Part shown: piece by piece, positions 45,107 through 54,755 of the stretch
Layout of the letters: each line of letters starts with the position of its first letter
Position numbering within the stretch: position 1 is the stretch's first letter
From: Phenylobacterium deserti
GTDB taxonomy: Bacteria; Pseudomonadota; Alphaproteobacteria; Caulobacterales; Caulobacteraceae
Direction of reading: 5' to 3'
DNA length: 64,000 nt
Assembly (NCBI RefSeq): GCF_003254705.1
Contig: NZ_QFYR01000001.1
Location: 1,240,001 to 1,304,000 of the forward strand
Made by a program: the position numbers and the translations under genes
The notes under the pieces: model-generated
Told to the model about the DNA's origin: nothing
Seen by the model: only the letters and a program-made list of their open reading frames with translations
Databases searched by the model: none

Positions 45107-45490
45107 CTAAGTCCCGAACCGCTTGGGGATCAGCGACACGGGGACAGGCTCGGCGAAGGGACGCCAGCCGCCTTCGCGGATCACGTCGTTGCTTTCCTTG
45201 GCCCGCCGCCCGGCCGCCAGGGACCAGGTGATGTGATAGGTCGAGCCGTCCGGCCGCTCCGTCGTCCCGCCGATCCGCACCACAAGCGCCTGCACGCCTC
45301 GGCCATCGTCCGCCTCGCCCATGATCTCGCCGGTTGTCTCGGTGGGCTCGCGCGCCTTGCGGTCCCCGAACTTAAGGGTGACGTGGTGGGCGACCACCTC
45401 GGGGTAGCGGGGCGCGAAGCGCTGGAGGAGCGCGTCGCGCTGGTCCGGATCCACCAGCCAGCCGACGTAGAAAGACCGCGGGTCGCTCAT
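45107..45490 (-). CDS. Hypothetical protein with two HxT motifs, possible 2H phosphoesterase-like
   Basis: A 127-residue protein of no certain family. Two H-x-T motifs lie in predicted strands, His36-Val-Thr38 (AHHVTLKFG) and His86-Ile-Thr88 (TYHITWSL), 50 residues apart, the spacing and form of the active-site pair in 2H phosphoesterases and RNA-repair phosphodiesterases. The N-terminus (FYVGWLVDPDQRDALLQRF) fits the first strand-helix of that fold. The protein is shorter than LigT/2'-5' RNA ligases. Divergent from the DUF418 gene. Confidence 0.6.
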   Translation of the reverse strand: MSDPRSFYVGWLVDPDQRDALLQRFAPRYPEVVAHHVTLKFGDRKAREPTETTGEIMGEADDGRGVQALVVRIGGTTERPDGSTYHITWSLAAGRRAKESNDVIREGGWRPFAEPVPVSLIPKRFGT

Positions 45491-45562
45491 TGGATTTGCT
45501 CCGGAATTAGACAGCGCCGCCTGTTTCGCACTAGTTTCCGAACAGGGTTGAGGGAAAACGCT

Positions 45563-46723
45563 TTGGAACGGCAACAGCGACTTGAGCTGGTGGACGCCTT
45601 GCGCGCGTTCGCGCTCTTTGGGCTCTTCATCGTCCACATGGTGGAGCAGTTCGAGCTCTACTGGCTCGATGCGCAGGGCGGCGACGTTCTGCACCTGGTG
45701 CTGGCGGTGTTCGGGGGCAAGGCTTTCGCCCTCTTCGCCCTCTGCTTCGGCCTCAGCTTCTTCATCATCATGGATCGGGCGTCGCAGCGGGGCGTCGATT
45801 TCCGGCGCCGGTTCGTGTGGCGGCTGACGCTGCTGTTCGGGCTGGGGCTGCTGCACACCGCGGTCTATCGCGGCGATGTGCTGACGGTGCTGGCTCCGCT
45901 GGGGCTTCTGCTGATCCCCTTCGACCGGATCCGGAACAACGCGGTCCTGATCGCGATCGCCGCCGTCTGCTTCCTGCAGCCGCAGCTGGTGGCCATGGCG
46001 CTGGCTGGCTACGACAAGCCGCCGGCTTTCACCAACGATCCCTCGCTGCCGATCCTGGCGACCAGCCGCAACCTGCTCGAGGTGGCGCGCCTGAACCTGA
46101 CGGACGGGGCGGCGGTGAAGTACCTCTACACGCTGGAAACCGGCCGAGTGGCGCAGATCATCGGCCTGTTCCTTACGGGCCTGGTGCTTGGGCGCAGCGG
46201 CTTCTTCGCCGATCAGGAGCGGTTCGCCCTGTCGCGGCGTCTCGGCTTTCTGGCGGCGCTGGCGGTCTACCTGGTCCTGCGGGAGGAGCGCGGCGCGCTG
46301 CTGGCGCTGTTCACGGCCGGCCAGGGGGCGACCTACATGGGCTTTGCCGTGGACAGCTGGATCAACCTGTCGCTGATGTTCGCCGAGATGCTGGCGTTCC
46401 TGGAGCTGTGCGTTTGGGTCCCGCTGGTCACGCGCCTGCTGGCGCCGGTCGGGCGGATGACGCTGAGCCTCTATGTCGGTCAGTCGCTGTTGTTCGTGCC
46501 GGTCTACTACGGCTTCGGGCTCGGCATGTACCGGACGCTGCCGCAGATCGCGTCGCTGGGGCTGGGCGTTGCGGCCTTCGCAGTGCAGATCGCCATCGCA
46601 CACCTGTGGTTCCGCCGGTTCCACTTTGGCCCGCTGGAGTGGGCCTGGCGCAGTCTGACCTACCTGTCGCGCGACGTGCCGTTCCTGCGCCGGCCCCAGC
46701 GAGCCCAGCCGGCGCCGGCCTAG
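45563..46723 (+). CDS. DUF418-family integral membrane protein
   Basis: A 386-residue polytopic protein with about ten hydrophobic segments. The opening RLELVDALRAFALFGLFIVHMVE, FALFALCFGLSFFIIMDRA and the C-terminal GRMTLSLYVGQSL/LGVAAFAVQIAIAHLWFRRFHFGPLEWAWRSLTY are characteristic of the DUF418/YeiB family. TTG 45563 gives the normal N-terminus and is 8 bases after GAGGG. Function unknown; fold related to acyltransferase-3 membrane proteins. Its stop overlaps the convergent pncB stop by four bases. Confidence 0.85.
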   Translation: MERQQRLELVDALRAFALFGLFIVHMVEQFELYWLDAQGGDVLHLVLAVFGGKAFALFALCFGLSFFIIMDRASQRGVDFRRRFVWRLTLLFGLGLLHTAVYRGDVLTVLAPLGLLLIPFDRIRNNAVLIAIAAVCFLQPQLVAMALAGYDKPPAFTNDPSLPILATSRNLLEVARLNLTDGAAVKYLYTLETGRVAQIIGLFLTGLVLGRSGFFADQERFALSRRLGFLAALAVYLVLREERGALLALFTAGQGATYMGFAVDSWINLSLMFAEMLAFLELCVWVPLVTRLLAPVGRMTLSLYVGQSLLFVPVYYGFGLGMYRTLPQIASLGLGVAAFAVQIAIAHLWFRRFHFGPLEWAWRSLTYLSRDVPFLRRPQRAQPAPA

Positions 46724-47988
46724 ACCTCCGGCTGGCGAGCCATGTGCTCGGGCCGGCCGAAGACCCGGATGTAGCGGGCGATCTCGTCGGGATCGCCCGT
46801 GGCCTTGGCAGGATTGTCCGACAGCTTGACCGCTGGGCGGCCGCCGGCCTCGGTGACCTTGCACACCAGCGAAATGGGATGAAGGCCAGGCGCTTCGGCG
46901 CAGCCTTCCAGGTCATTGGTGAGCTTGGTGCCCCAGCCGAAGCTCACGCCGGCGCGGCCGCGGAAATGGGCGTGCAGCTGTTCGATGTCGCCGATGTCCA
47001 GCGCGTCGGAGAAGATCAGGGTGCGGTCCAGCGGATCGCGGCCTTTGGCGCGCCACCAGTCGATCAGGGCCTCGCCGGCTTCTAGGGGCGGAGCGCTGTC
47101 GGGCCGAACGCCCTTCCAGTCGGCCACCCAGTCCGGCGCGTCGCGGAAGAAGGCGGCGGAGCCGAAGGTGTCCGGCAGGACCACCAGCAGGCCGCCGTCG
47201 TAGAGCTCGCGCCACTCCTCCAGCACTTGATAGGGCGAGCGCAGCAAGGCTTCATCCCTGTCCGCCAGGGCGGCAAGGACCATGGGCATCTCGTGGCCGT
47301 TGGTGCCGACGGCGGGCAGGCCGAGCTCCATGGCCAATCGCACATTGCTGGTGCCGCGGAAGGCGGAGCCGAGCCGGTCCTTGAAGGTCTGCACCACCAG
47401 TTTTTGCCAGGCGAAGCTGTGGCGGCGGCGGGTGCCGAAGTCGGTGAGCGCCAGGCCGTCGAGCGCCGACAGCCGCGCCGCCTTCTCCTCCACCCGGCCG
47501 ATTGCGCAGGCATAGAGGGTGTCGCGCTCGCGCTCGCTCATGGCGCCCACAGCCGCGTGGGCGCGACGGGCGGTGACGCAGGTGAGCGCCGGGATCTCCC
47601 ACAGAGTGACCTCGGCCCAGGAGCCGCGGAACTGCAGCTCCAGCTGCCCGTCGGCGACGGAGAGATTGTAGGGCGGCAGGCGCAGCGCCTCCAGCCAGTC
47701 GAGGAACTCCGGCGCGAAGCGACCGGCGCGGCCGTAGAACTCGGCGGTCTCCAGGTAGCGGCGCTCCTCGGCCGTGAGGCGTAGCGCCTGCACGGCGTCC
47801 AGACCCTGGCGCAGGGCGCTCAGATCCACTTCATCGGCGATGCGGACGCGGCGGGTGCGGTTCACCAGGGAGAAGGTCACCGGCACGTCACAGTGCTTCA
47901 GCCATATCAGCTGCAGCATGGCGAGCTTGTAGAAGTCGGTGTCCAGCAGGCCGTGGACCAGCGGCTCGCCGCGCCCGGAGTAGTCCAT
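46720..47988 (-). CDS. pncB: Nicotinate phosphoribosyltransferase PncB
   Basis: A 422-residue enzyme converting nicotinate and PRPP to nicotinate mononucleotide for NAD salvage. Motifs: LLDTDFYKLAMLQ at the N-terminus, TDFGTRRRHSFAWQ, FRGTSNVRLA, GTNGHEMPMVL, and WGTKLTNDL for phosphate binding. ATG 47988 is used; TTG 47997 (three codons earlier) would overlap the nudix stop (TTGA) and is possible. Second gene after the NUDIX hydrolase, which handles ADP-ribose or NAD-type substrates. Confidence 0.94.
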   Translation of the reverse strand: MDYSGRGEPLVHGLLDTDFYKLAMLQLIWLKHCDVPVTFSLVNRTRRVRIADEVDLSALRQGLDAVQALRLTAEERRYLETAEFYGRAGRFAPEFLDWLEALRLPPYNLSVADGQLELQFRGSWAEVTLWEIPALTCVTARRAHAAVGAMSERERDTLYACAIGRVEEKAARLSALDGLALTDFGTRRRHSFAWQKLVVQTFKDRLGSAFRGTSNVRLAMELGLPAVGTNGHEMPMVLAALADRDEALLRSPYQVLEEWRELYDGGLLVVLPDTFGSAAFFRDAPDWVADWKGVRPDSAPPLEAGEALIDWWRAKGRDPLDRTLIFSDALDIGDIEQLHAHFRGRAGVSFGWGTKLTNDLEGCAEAPGLHPISLVCKVTEAGGRPAVKLSDNPAKATGDPDEIARYIRVFGRPEHMARQPEV

Positions 47989-47993
47989 GCCGC

Positions 47994-48566
47994 TCAAGCC
48001 TCGAACAGCTCGGGCCGGCGGGCCCGCAGGGCATGGGCCAGCAGCAGAGTCTTCATGTCCTGGATCTCCTGGACCTGAACCTGCCGCCAGAGTTCGGCCA
48101 GGGGCATCTCGATCACGGTGATGTTCTCCTGCTCGCCCTCCACGCCGCCGCCCTGCTCGACCCGGTCGCTCTGGGCGTAGGGCGCGAGGAACAGGGTGAC
48201 CTTCTCGCTGGAGACGCCGGCCGAGGGAAAGGCCGCACCGATCTGCTCCATCTCGCCAAGCTGAGCGCCGACCTCCTCCAAAGCCTCGCGGCGGGCGGCC
48301 TCTTCGTGGGGCTCGTCGCCGTCCAGCATGCCGGCGGGCGCTTCGAGCAACTGGTTCGGACCCCCGGCCCAGATCACGGGCAGGCGGGGCAGGCGCACCA
48401 GCAGGGCGGTCCGCCGGTCGGGATCGTAGGGCAGAACGGCCACGGCCTGCCCATGGTCCTCGATCTCACGTTGGAAGGTCTCGCCGTCGGGCCCGCGGAC
48501 GGTGGCCTTGTAGAGCGTGGAGTAGCCTTCGTAGACGGTGTCCAGCTTCTCGATCTTCAGCGGCAT
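47994..48566 (-). CDS. NUDIX hydrolase, ADP-ribose pyrophosphatase-like
   Basis: A 190-residue NUDIX protein. The box G-x5-E-x7-R-E-x2-E-E-x-G is intact in AGMLDGDEPHEEAARREALE with EEVG following. The preceding LPVIWAGGPNQLLEAPAGM and flanking beta-strands resemble NudF/ADP-ribose or GDP-mannose pyrophosphatases. It is coupled to pncB, supporting a role in NAD-related nucleotide turnover. ATG 48566; the long upstream frame is antisense to the next gene. Confidence 0.92.
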   Translation of the reverse strand: MPLKIEKLDTVYEGYSTLYKATVRGPDGETFQREIEDHGQAVAVLPYDPDRRTALLVRLPRLPVIWAGGPNQLLEAPAGMLDGDEPHEEAARREALEEVGAQLGEMEQIGAAFPSAGVSSEKVTLFLAPYAQSDRVEQGGGVEGEQENITVIEMPLAELWRQVQVQEIQDMKTLLLAHALRARRPELFEA

Positions 48567-48590
48567 GGGCCCTCGCGTTTGGTGCAAACC

Positions 48591-48616
48591 GGAACTGCCC
48601 TGCGATGGGCGAGGTT
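48591..48616 (+). promoter_or_regulatory. EcfG-like promoter candidate before the erythromycin-esterase family gene
   Basis: GGAAC (48591-48595), 17 bases, GGTT (48613-48616): one mismatch in the -10 element. It lies only 11 bases before ATG 48628 and 20 before ATG 48637, so if used the leader would be very short and the second ATG more likely. Confidence 0.3.
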
Positions 48617-48627
48617 GCCAAGCGATC

Positions 48628-49971
48628 ATGTCCGAGATGCTGCAACCCGATGGCGGACGCGCCGCCTCCGCCGACCTCTCCGCCCTGATCGGCGCGGCCG
48701 CCGAGCCCTTGCCGGAGATCGACGATGCGGCGTTCGGGCGAATGTTCGACCGCTTCGCAGATGCGCGCGTGGTTCTGCTCGGAGAGGCGAGCCACGGCAC
48801 GAGCGAGTTCTACCGGGCCCGGGCGGCGATCACGCGTCGACTGATCGAGCAGCACGGCTTTTCGGTTGTCGCGCTGGAGGCCGACTGGCCGGACGCGCGG
48901 GTCTTCGACGCTCATGTGAGGCGCCGCCCCAGCCCCGTAGGCGCCGACGAGGCGTTCACCAGGTTCCCCACCTGGATGTGGCGCAACGAGGAGTTCGACG
49001 CCTTCCTGAGCTGGCTGCGAGAGCACAACCGGGATCTGGAGGACAGCGAGCAGGCCGGCGTCTACGGCCTCGACCTCTACAACCTGGCCGCCTCAATGCG
49101 CACGGTGATCCGGTATCTGGAGCAGGAGGATCCGGAAGCGGCGCAGGTGGCGCGCGAACGCTACGGATGCCTGGAGCCCTGGGCTGAGAACCCCGCGCGG
49201 TACGGCCGGCGGGCCCTGTCCGGCGGCTATTCGCGCTGCGAGCGGGCGGTGAACGCCATGCTGCGCGAGATGCTGGAGAAGCAGATGTCGGGCCGCGACG
49301 GCGAAGCGCTGCTCGACGCCGCCCAGAGCGCGCGGCTGGTTCGGGATGCGGAGGCCTACTACCGAGCCATGTACCTGGGTGGAGCGGAGAGCTGGAATCT
49401 GCGCGACCGTCACATGTTCGAGACCCTGGAGTCGCTGCTCGAGACGAAGGGCCCGAAGGCTCGGGCGGTGGTCTGGGCGCACAACTCCCACATCGGCGAT
49501 GCCCGGGCGACGGAGATGGGGACGGTGCGAGAGGAGCTGAACATCGGCCAGCTTTGTCGCGAAAAGTGGGGCGAACAGGCGCGGCTGATCGGCTTCGGCA
49601 CCCACACCGGGACGGTCGCCTGCGCGGACGACTGGGACGAGCCCACCCAGATCAAGAAGGTACGGCCTTCGATGGCCGGCAGTTTCGAGCGGCTGAGCCA
49701 CGACAGCGGCGCGGAGCGGTTTCTGCTCGACCTGCGACCCGGCGTGCACGAGGCCGCACGACAGGCGCTAGTCGAGCCGCAGCTGGAGCGGATGATCGGC
49801 GTGATCTACCGACCCGAAACAGAGCGGTGGAGCCACTATGTGGAGTGCCGGCTGTCGGAGCAGTTCGACGCCTGGGTCTGGTTCGACGAAACGCGCGCTG
49901 TGACGCCGCTGGCGACGAGGAGCGAAGAGCACGACGCCAGCGCGGATGAGACCTGGCCTTCGGGTCTCTAG
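48628..49971 (+). CDS. Erythromycin esterase family protein
   Basis: A 447-residue protein of the EreA/succinoglycan-biosynthesis-like esterase superfamily. Conserved catalytic-site segments are VVLLGEASHGTSEFY (His), VVALEADWPDARV (Glu), VYGLDLYN and VVWAHNSHIGDARA (His), matching the metal-independent Ere active site. Many chromosomal members are not resistance enzymes; the substrate is unknown. ATG 48628 is used; ATG 48637 is close. Divergent from the NUDIX gene. Confidence 0.88.
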   Translation: MSEMLQPDGGRAASADLSALIGAAAEPLPEIDDAAFGRMFDRFADARVVLLGEASHGTSEFYRARAAITRRLIEQHGFSVVALEADWPDARVFDAHVRRRPSPVGADEAFTRFPTWMWRNEEFDAFLSWLREHNRDLEDSEQAGVYGLDLYNLAASMRTVIRYLEQEDPEAAQVARERYGCLEPWAENPARYGRRALSGGYSRCERAVNAMLREMLEKQMSGRDGEALLDAAQSARLVRDAEAYYRAMYLGGAESWNLRDRHMFETLESLLETKGPKARAVVWAHNSHIGDARATEMGTVREELNIGQLCREKWGEQARLIGFGTHTGTVACADDWDEPTQIKKVRPSMAGSFERLSHDSGAERFLLDLRPGVHEAARQALVEPQLERMIGVIYRPETERWSHYVECRLSEQFDAWVWFDETRAVTPLATRSEEHDASADETWPSGL

Positions 49972-50192
49972 GCCACCGGCCGCCCGCCGTAACCGCGGTA
50001 GTGGCGGTGCGCCCGCACGGGCTGTCGAGCCGGAACCAGCCCGCGAAGCGCGACAACGATGCGCGTCAGGATGGCGGCGAACAAGCCGACGGCCAGGGCC
50101 GGACGAATATCGCCTGTAGCGGTAAAGGTGGCGAGCACCACGGCGATGAAGCCGATCAAGGCCAGAGCGAGGATCTGCAGACGGGTCGACAT
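49968..50192 (-). CDS. Small membrane protein, unknown function
   Basis: A 74-residue protein with two predicted helices (RLQILALALIGFIAVVLATF and RPALAVGLFAAILTRIVVAL) and a basic, Arg/His/Tyr-rich tail (RAHRHYRGYGGRP). ATG 50192 follows AAGG by 8 bases. Its stop overlaps the convergent esterase stop by four bases. No family recognised. Confidence 0.6.
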   Translation of the reverse strand: MSTRLQILALALIGFIAVVLATFTATGDIRPALAVGLFAAILTRIVVALRGLVPARQPVRAHRHYRGYGGRPVA

Positions 50193-50318
50193 GACCGAAA
50201 CCTTCTTGCGAACGGTTCTCAACATAGACCTTCACAATCGGAATTGGAAGATCGATAGAGAATGTTTCTGAACTGGTCAACGGCGGCCGGGTCACCCGGT
50301 TCCTGAATCCACAACGCA

Positions 50319-50346
50319 GAAGGGCCGCTCAGGTGAGCGGCCCTTC
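50319..50346. terminator. Stem-loop terminator downstream of the thiolase gene
   Basis: GAAGGGCCGCTC (50319-50330) and GAGCGGCCCTTC (50335-50346) form a perfect 12-bp stem with an AGGT loop. It lies 61 bases past the thiolase stop on the minus strand. No long U-tract follows, as often in high-GC genomes. Confidence 0.7.
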
Positions 50347-50407
50347 GCAATCGTGATTGCAGCTAAGCTCCGAAAATCTCGAAGCTTTGAGGCACCTGCC
50401 GTCGTGA

Positions 50408-51610
50408 TCAGAAGATCTCGAACAGGCCGGCTGCGCCCATGCCGCCGCCGACGCACATGGTGACGACGCCGTACTTGGCCCCGCGGCGCTTGCCCTCATA
50501 GAGCAGGTGCGTGGTGCAGCGGGCGCCGGTCATCCCATAGGGGTGCCCGATGGAGATCGAGCCGCCCGAGACGTTCAGCTTGTCGTTCGGGATGCCGAGC
50601 TTGTCGCGGCAGTACAGAACCTGGCTCGCGAAGGCCTCGTTCAGCTCCCAGATGTCGATGTCCTCGATCTTCAGGCTCGTGCGCTCGAGCAGCTTGGGGA
50701 TGGCGAACACCGGACCGATGCCCATCTCCTCCGGCCCGCAGCCAGCCACGGCCATGGCGCGATAGGCGCCGAGCGGCGTGAGGCCTCGACGTTCGGCTTC
50801 GGCGCGCTCCATCAGCAGCACGGCGGCCGCCCCGTCGGACAGCTGCGAAGCGTTGCCGGCGGTGATGAACTTGCCTTCCTGCACAAAGTTGCCGCCGCTG
50901 AAGACGGGCTTCAGGCGAGCGAGGTCTTCCAGGGTGGTCTGGGGTCGATTGCCTTCGTCACGGTCGAGGGTGATCTCCTTTTCGGAGGTCTCGCCGGTCA
51001 TCTTGTCGAAGGCCTTCATCACGGTGGTGAAGGGCACGATCTCCTGGTCGAAGCGGCCTTCCATCTGCGCCTGGGCGGTGCGCTGCTGGGACTGCAGGGC
51101 GTACTCGTCCTGGGCTTCACGGCTGACGCCGTATCGCTCGGCGACGATCTCGGCGGTCTCGATCATCGAGCACTGCAGGCCCGGCTGGTGCTCGCGCAAC
51201 CACGGATCGCCGCTCATGTAGAGGTTCAGCCGCTCGGTCTGGACGAGCGAGATCGACTCCACGCCGCCGCCGATGGCGATGGGAGCGCCGTCATGGATGA
51301 TCTGCTTGGCGGCGGTGGCGATGGCCATCAGCCCGGACGAGCACTGACGATCGATGGTCATGCCCGACACCGTGGTCGGCAGGCCGGCGCGTAGAGCGGC
51401 CTGGCGAGCGATGTTCTGGCCGGTGGTGCCTTGTTGCAGGGCGCAGCCCATGACCACGTCGTCGATCTCGCCCGGATCAACCCCGGCACGGTCGACGATC
51501 TCGCGGATCGGGTGGGCGGCAAGCGTCGCCCCATAGGTGTTGTTGAAGGCGCCGCGATAGGCCTTGCCGATCGGGCTTCGGGCGGCGGCGACGATGACCG
51601 CTTCACGCAT
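50408..51610 (-). CDS. Thiolase (acetyl-CoA C-acyltransferase)
   Basis: A 400-residue thiolase that cleaves 3-ketoacyl-CoA or condenses acetyl-CoA. The nucleophile Cys90 is in [10 protein letters not shown]; the histidine motif [13 protein letters not shown] and the C-terminal second cysteine in [10 protein letters not shown] are intact. It follows the FadB-like gene by 35 bases on the same strand, so together they make the last three steps of beta-oxidation. Confidence 0.95.
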   Translation of the reverse strand: MREAVIVAAARSPIGKAYRGAFNNTYGATLAAHPIREIVDRAGVDPGEIDDVVMGCALQQGTTGQNIARQAALRAGLPTTVSGMTIDRQCSSGLMAIATAAKQIIHDGAPIAIGGGVESISLVQTERLNLYMSGDPWLREHQPGLQCSMIETAEIVAERYGVSREAQDEYALQSQQRTAQAQMEGRFDQEIVPFTTVMKAFDKMTGETSEKEITLDRDEGNRPQTTLEDLARLKPVFSGGNFVQEGKFITAGNASQLSDGAAAVLLMERAEAERRGLTPLGAYRAMAVAGCGPEEMGIGPVFAIPKLLERTSLKIEDIDIWELNEAFASQVLYCRDKLGIPNDKLNVSGGSISIGHPYGMTGARCTTHLLYEGKRRGAKYGVVTMCVGGGMGAAGLFEIF

Positions 51611-51645
51611 GGCGTTTCTCTTCCTGTTTTCGAATTGGGTTGAGT

Positions 51646-53733
<2,088 letters not shown>

Positions 53734-53793
53734 CGGGCTCCCTCGGAAATGTGCGAGCGGAAAAGCGCTCGTTGAGAATGGCGGTCTTGGAAA

Positions 53794-53812
53794 TTCAAAC
53801 AGCTGTTATAGG
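53794..53812. promoter_or_regulatory. Palindromic operator candidate between the FadB-like gene and SDR
   Basis: TTCAAACAGCTGTTATAGG contains the perfect palindrome AACAGCTGTT (53798-53807). It matches 15 of 19 positions with the site before the acyl-CoA synthetase (19540-19558). Position in a divergent promoter region of fatty-acid genes suits a TetR-type repressor. Confidence 0.45.
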
Positions 53813-53898
53813 GCTGAGGTGTAGGCCCTCGCCGACAGCGGCGCAAGCGCGCGGCGGAGCCTCGAGAGGCGACAACGAACAAGGCGGAGGATGCGTCC

Positions 53899-54687
53899 AT
53901 GGCGCTCGATCTTTTTTCGCTGAAGGGCCGGACCGCCCTCGTCACCGGCGGCTCGCGAGGCATCGGCAAGATGATCGCGGCCGGGTTCATCGAGCAGGGC
54001 GCCAAGGTCTACATCTCCTCCCGCAAGGCCGATGCGTGCCACGCGACGGCGGCCGAGCTGGGCCCGAACTGCATCGCGCTTCCGCAGGACATCTCCACGG
54101 TCGAGGGCGTAAAGGCGCTGGTCGCGGCCTACGCGCAGCGTGAAGCGAGCCTGGACATCCTGGTGAACAACGCCGGCGCGGCGTGGGGCGCCAGCTTCGA
54201 GGACTTCCCGGAAAGCGGCTGGGACAAGGTCATGGACCTGAACCTGAAATCGCCGTTCTTCCTGACCCAGCAACTGCACGGCGCCCTGAAGGCGGCGGCC
54301 AGTGACGCCAGGCCAGCCAAGGTGATCAACATCGCCTCGATCGACGGCATCGCTCTCAATCCGCTGGAGACCTATTCCTACCACGCCTCCAAGTCGGCTC
54401 TAATCTACCTGACCCGCCGGATGGCTGCGCGCCTGGTGCGCGACCGGATCCTGGTCACGGCGATTGCGCCAGGCGCCTTTGCGTCCGAGATGAACCGCGC
54501 CGCCCGCGACAACGCCGATTTCATCGCAAAGCACATCCCGATCGGCCGCATCGGTCGGGACGAAGACATGGCAGCGGCGGCGGTCTACCTCGCCTCTCGC
54601 GCGGGCGATTACGTGGTGGGCGCGACCCTGCCAGTGGACGGCGGCGTCGCCTTGGCGAGCCTGCCGTTCGGCGCGATCGCAGGCTAA
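53899..54687 (+). CDS. SDR-family oxidoreductase (FabG-like)
   Basis: A 262-residue short-chain dehydrogenase. NAD(P)-binding TGGSRGIGK, NNAG, the serine in NIASIDGI and YHASK catalytic residues are all present; PVDGG closes the C-terminal strand. It is divergent from the FadB-like enzyme with a shared operator candidate, which suggests a hydroxyacyl or alcohol substrate in lipid metabolism. Specificity is not readable. Confidence 0.9.
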   Translation: MALDLFSLKGRTALVTGGSRGIGKMIAAGFIEQGAKVYISSRKADACHATAAELGPNCIALPQDISTVEGVKALVAAYAQREASLDILVNNAGAAWGASFEDFPESGWDKVMDLNLKSPFFLTQQLHGALKAAASDARPAKVINIASIDGIALNPLETYSYHASKSALIYLTRRMAARLVRDRILVTAIAPGAFASEMNRAARDNADFIAKHIPIGRIGRDEDMAAAAVYLASRAGDYVVGATLPVDGGVALASLPFGAIAG

Positions 54688-54755
54688 GGCGCCACCATCC
54701 GGCCCGGTTTGCGCTATTCAGCTTGACCTGAAGCGAAACGACGCCGTTCCGAGCC

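Noticed and set aside
48628-49971. Erythromycin-esterase gene as an acquired antibiotic-resistance gene
   Set aside because: Base composition and context match the neighbours, no mobile element is near, and most chromosomal family members are not resistance enzymes.
50347-50360. GCAATC-GT-GATTGC small inverted repeat after the thiolase hairpin
   Set aside because: Two-base loop cannot form a stable hairpin; probably incidental.
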